Shown here one piece after another: positions 63,626 to 64,000 of a stretch of DNA of 64,000 bases. Source of the DNA: Candidatus Hodarchaeota archaeon (lineage in GTDB: Archaea > Asgardarchaeota > Heimdallarchaeia > Hodarchaeales > Hodarchaeaceae); the NCBI GenBank assembly GCA_016840035.1, contig JAEOTC010000038.1, positions 1-64,000 of the forward strand, in the 5' to 3' direction. How positions within the stretch are numbered: position 1 is the stretch's first letter; the number at the start of each line of letters is the position of its first letter. Below the pieces are notes generated by a model, which was given only the letters and a program-made list of their open reading frames with translations, was not told the DNA's origin and did no database searches. Both the position numbers and the translations under genes were made by a program.

Positions 63626-64000
63626 TTATCCACCAAATTTATCTCGCCAATCATCATATCGTGCAAGTTCACTAGGAGCTACAGAAGGCCGAATATGTAT
63701 CATTGCATTATGAAAGTCTGTTGCTGTTGGAGCTCGTACTTGAACACTCATGTCTGTTAGTGCTCCCTCTGCATCTAATTCTCTAATTGGCTGCATTAAC
63801 GATTCACGACATAATAGTGCAATATCTGCCGCAGTATATCCTCCAGTGATTTCAGCTAATGCTCTGAAATCCACATCCGTATCTACTGGTACTCCTTTGG
63901 TATGGATTGAAAACATCACTTCCCTAGCCTCCTTGGTTGGAAGTGTCACATAAACACGCCGCTCAAATCTTCTTCGCATTGCAGCATCAATATCCCAAGG
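63626..64000 (-). CDS. vps4: VPS4-like AAA ATPase, C-terminal part (runs off the window)
   Basis: The visible 125 codons read PWDIDAAMRRRFERRVYVTLP, then GGYTAADIALLCRESLMQPIREL and IRPSVAPSELARYDDWRDKF. The sensor-2/arginine region and the closing helix are those of Vps4, which disassembles ESCRT-III filaments. The ORF track starts at the internal methionine at 63979; the true start lies outside the window. A generic Cdc48-like AAA protein would lack the RPSVAPSEL...W helix. Confidence 0.88.
   Translation of the reverse strand, partial: PWDIDAAMRRRFERRVYVTLPTKEAREVMFSIHTKGVPVDTDVDFRALAEITGGYTAADIALLCRESLMQPIRELDAEGALTDMSVQVRAPTATDFHNAMIHIRPSVAPSELARYDDWRDKFGG

Noticed and set aside
1-64000. 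CRISPR array
   Set aside because: The direct repeats seen are tfb remnants with irregular kilobase spacing; no short regular repeat-spacer pattern and no cas genes were found.

Overview
The window comes from an Asgard archaeon, probably of the Heimdallarchaeia type (the rank within Asgard is inference). The evidence is glycerol-1-phosphate dehydrogenase, TFB, RadA, RpoN, archaeal uS2, a PAC2 protein, a V/A-type ATPase subunit E and the KH start of aCPSF1/FttA, together with eukaryote-like genes: VPS25 (ESCRT-II), the C-terminal part of VPS4, longin-like proteins, a degenerate small-GTPase-like protein, a JAMM protease and a giant alpha-solenoid scaffold. The DNA is AT-rich apart from a more GC-rich patch at about 48-53 kb.

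Layout. 0-11.4 kb is core metabolism: aCPSF1 start, egsA, a longin-like protein, TrmI, a JAMM protease, ATPase subunit E with membrane neighbours, glyA and gcvT. 11.4-17 kb is one 1863-residue solenoid protein. 17-31 kb is mixed: PepT, AIM24, HAD phosphatase, MFS, an orphan DNA methyltransferase, a VOC protein, a tandem longin-like protein facing a pseudo-GTPase, an HgcB ferredoxin with an HgcA fused to a SAM methyltransferase, Tag, agmatinase, a YaeQ-like protein and a DUF4037 protein. 32.4-34.6 kb carries a Ycf35/DUF1257-DUF2997-Ycf46 cluster. 34.8-39 kb holds zinc-ribbon membrane proteins, an MBL hydrolase and an M20 amidohydrolase.

39.2-54 kb is an accessory island. It is cut into five cargo units by decayed copies of the last 15-30 codons of tfb. 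All copies lie downstream of the intact tfb gene (53991-55004) and point the same way. This looks like repeated integration at the 3' end of tfb, with each event leaving an att-like scar. Cargo includes a Fe-S protein, secreted proteins and a lipoprotein, RmuC, an RNase III with double-stranded-RNA-binding domains, a rhomboid protein, an XPD/DinG-type helicase with a RecA-like ATPase, and a LAGLIDADG-type protein. The LAGLIDADG transcript (about 50.94-53.22 kb) is an almost unbroken chain of perfect hairpins that runs from the leader through the ORF to the stop codon.

55-64 kb returns to core genes: two MFS transporters, PAC2, RadA, a RimK-type ligase that appears to start at CTG, an intron-containing tRNA whose canonical splicing predicts a CUA anticodon, RpoN, uS2, VPS25 and VPS4.

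The best candidates for undescribed biology are the hairpin-chain element, the tfb 3'-end integration array, the methyltransferase-HgcA/HgcB pair and the odd tRNA. All assignments come from reading motifs by eye; no database search was run.
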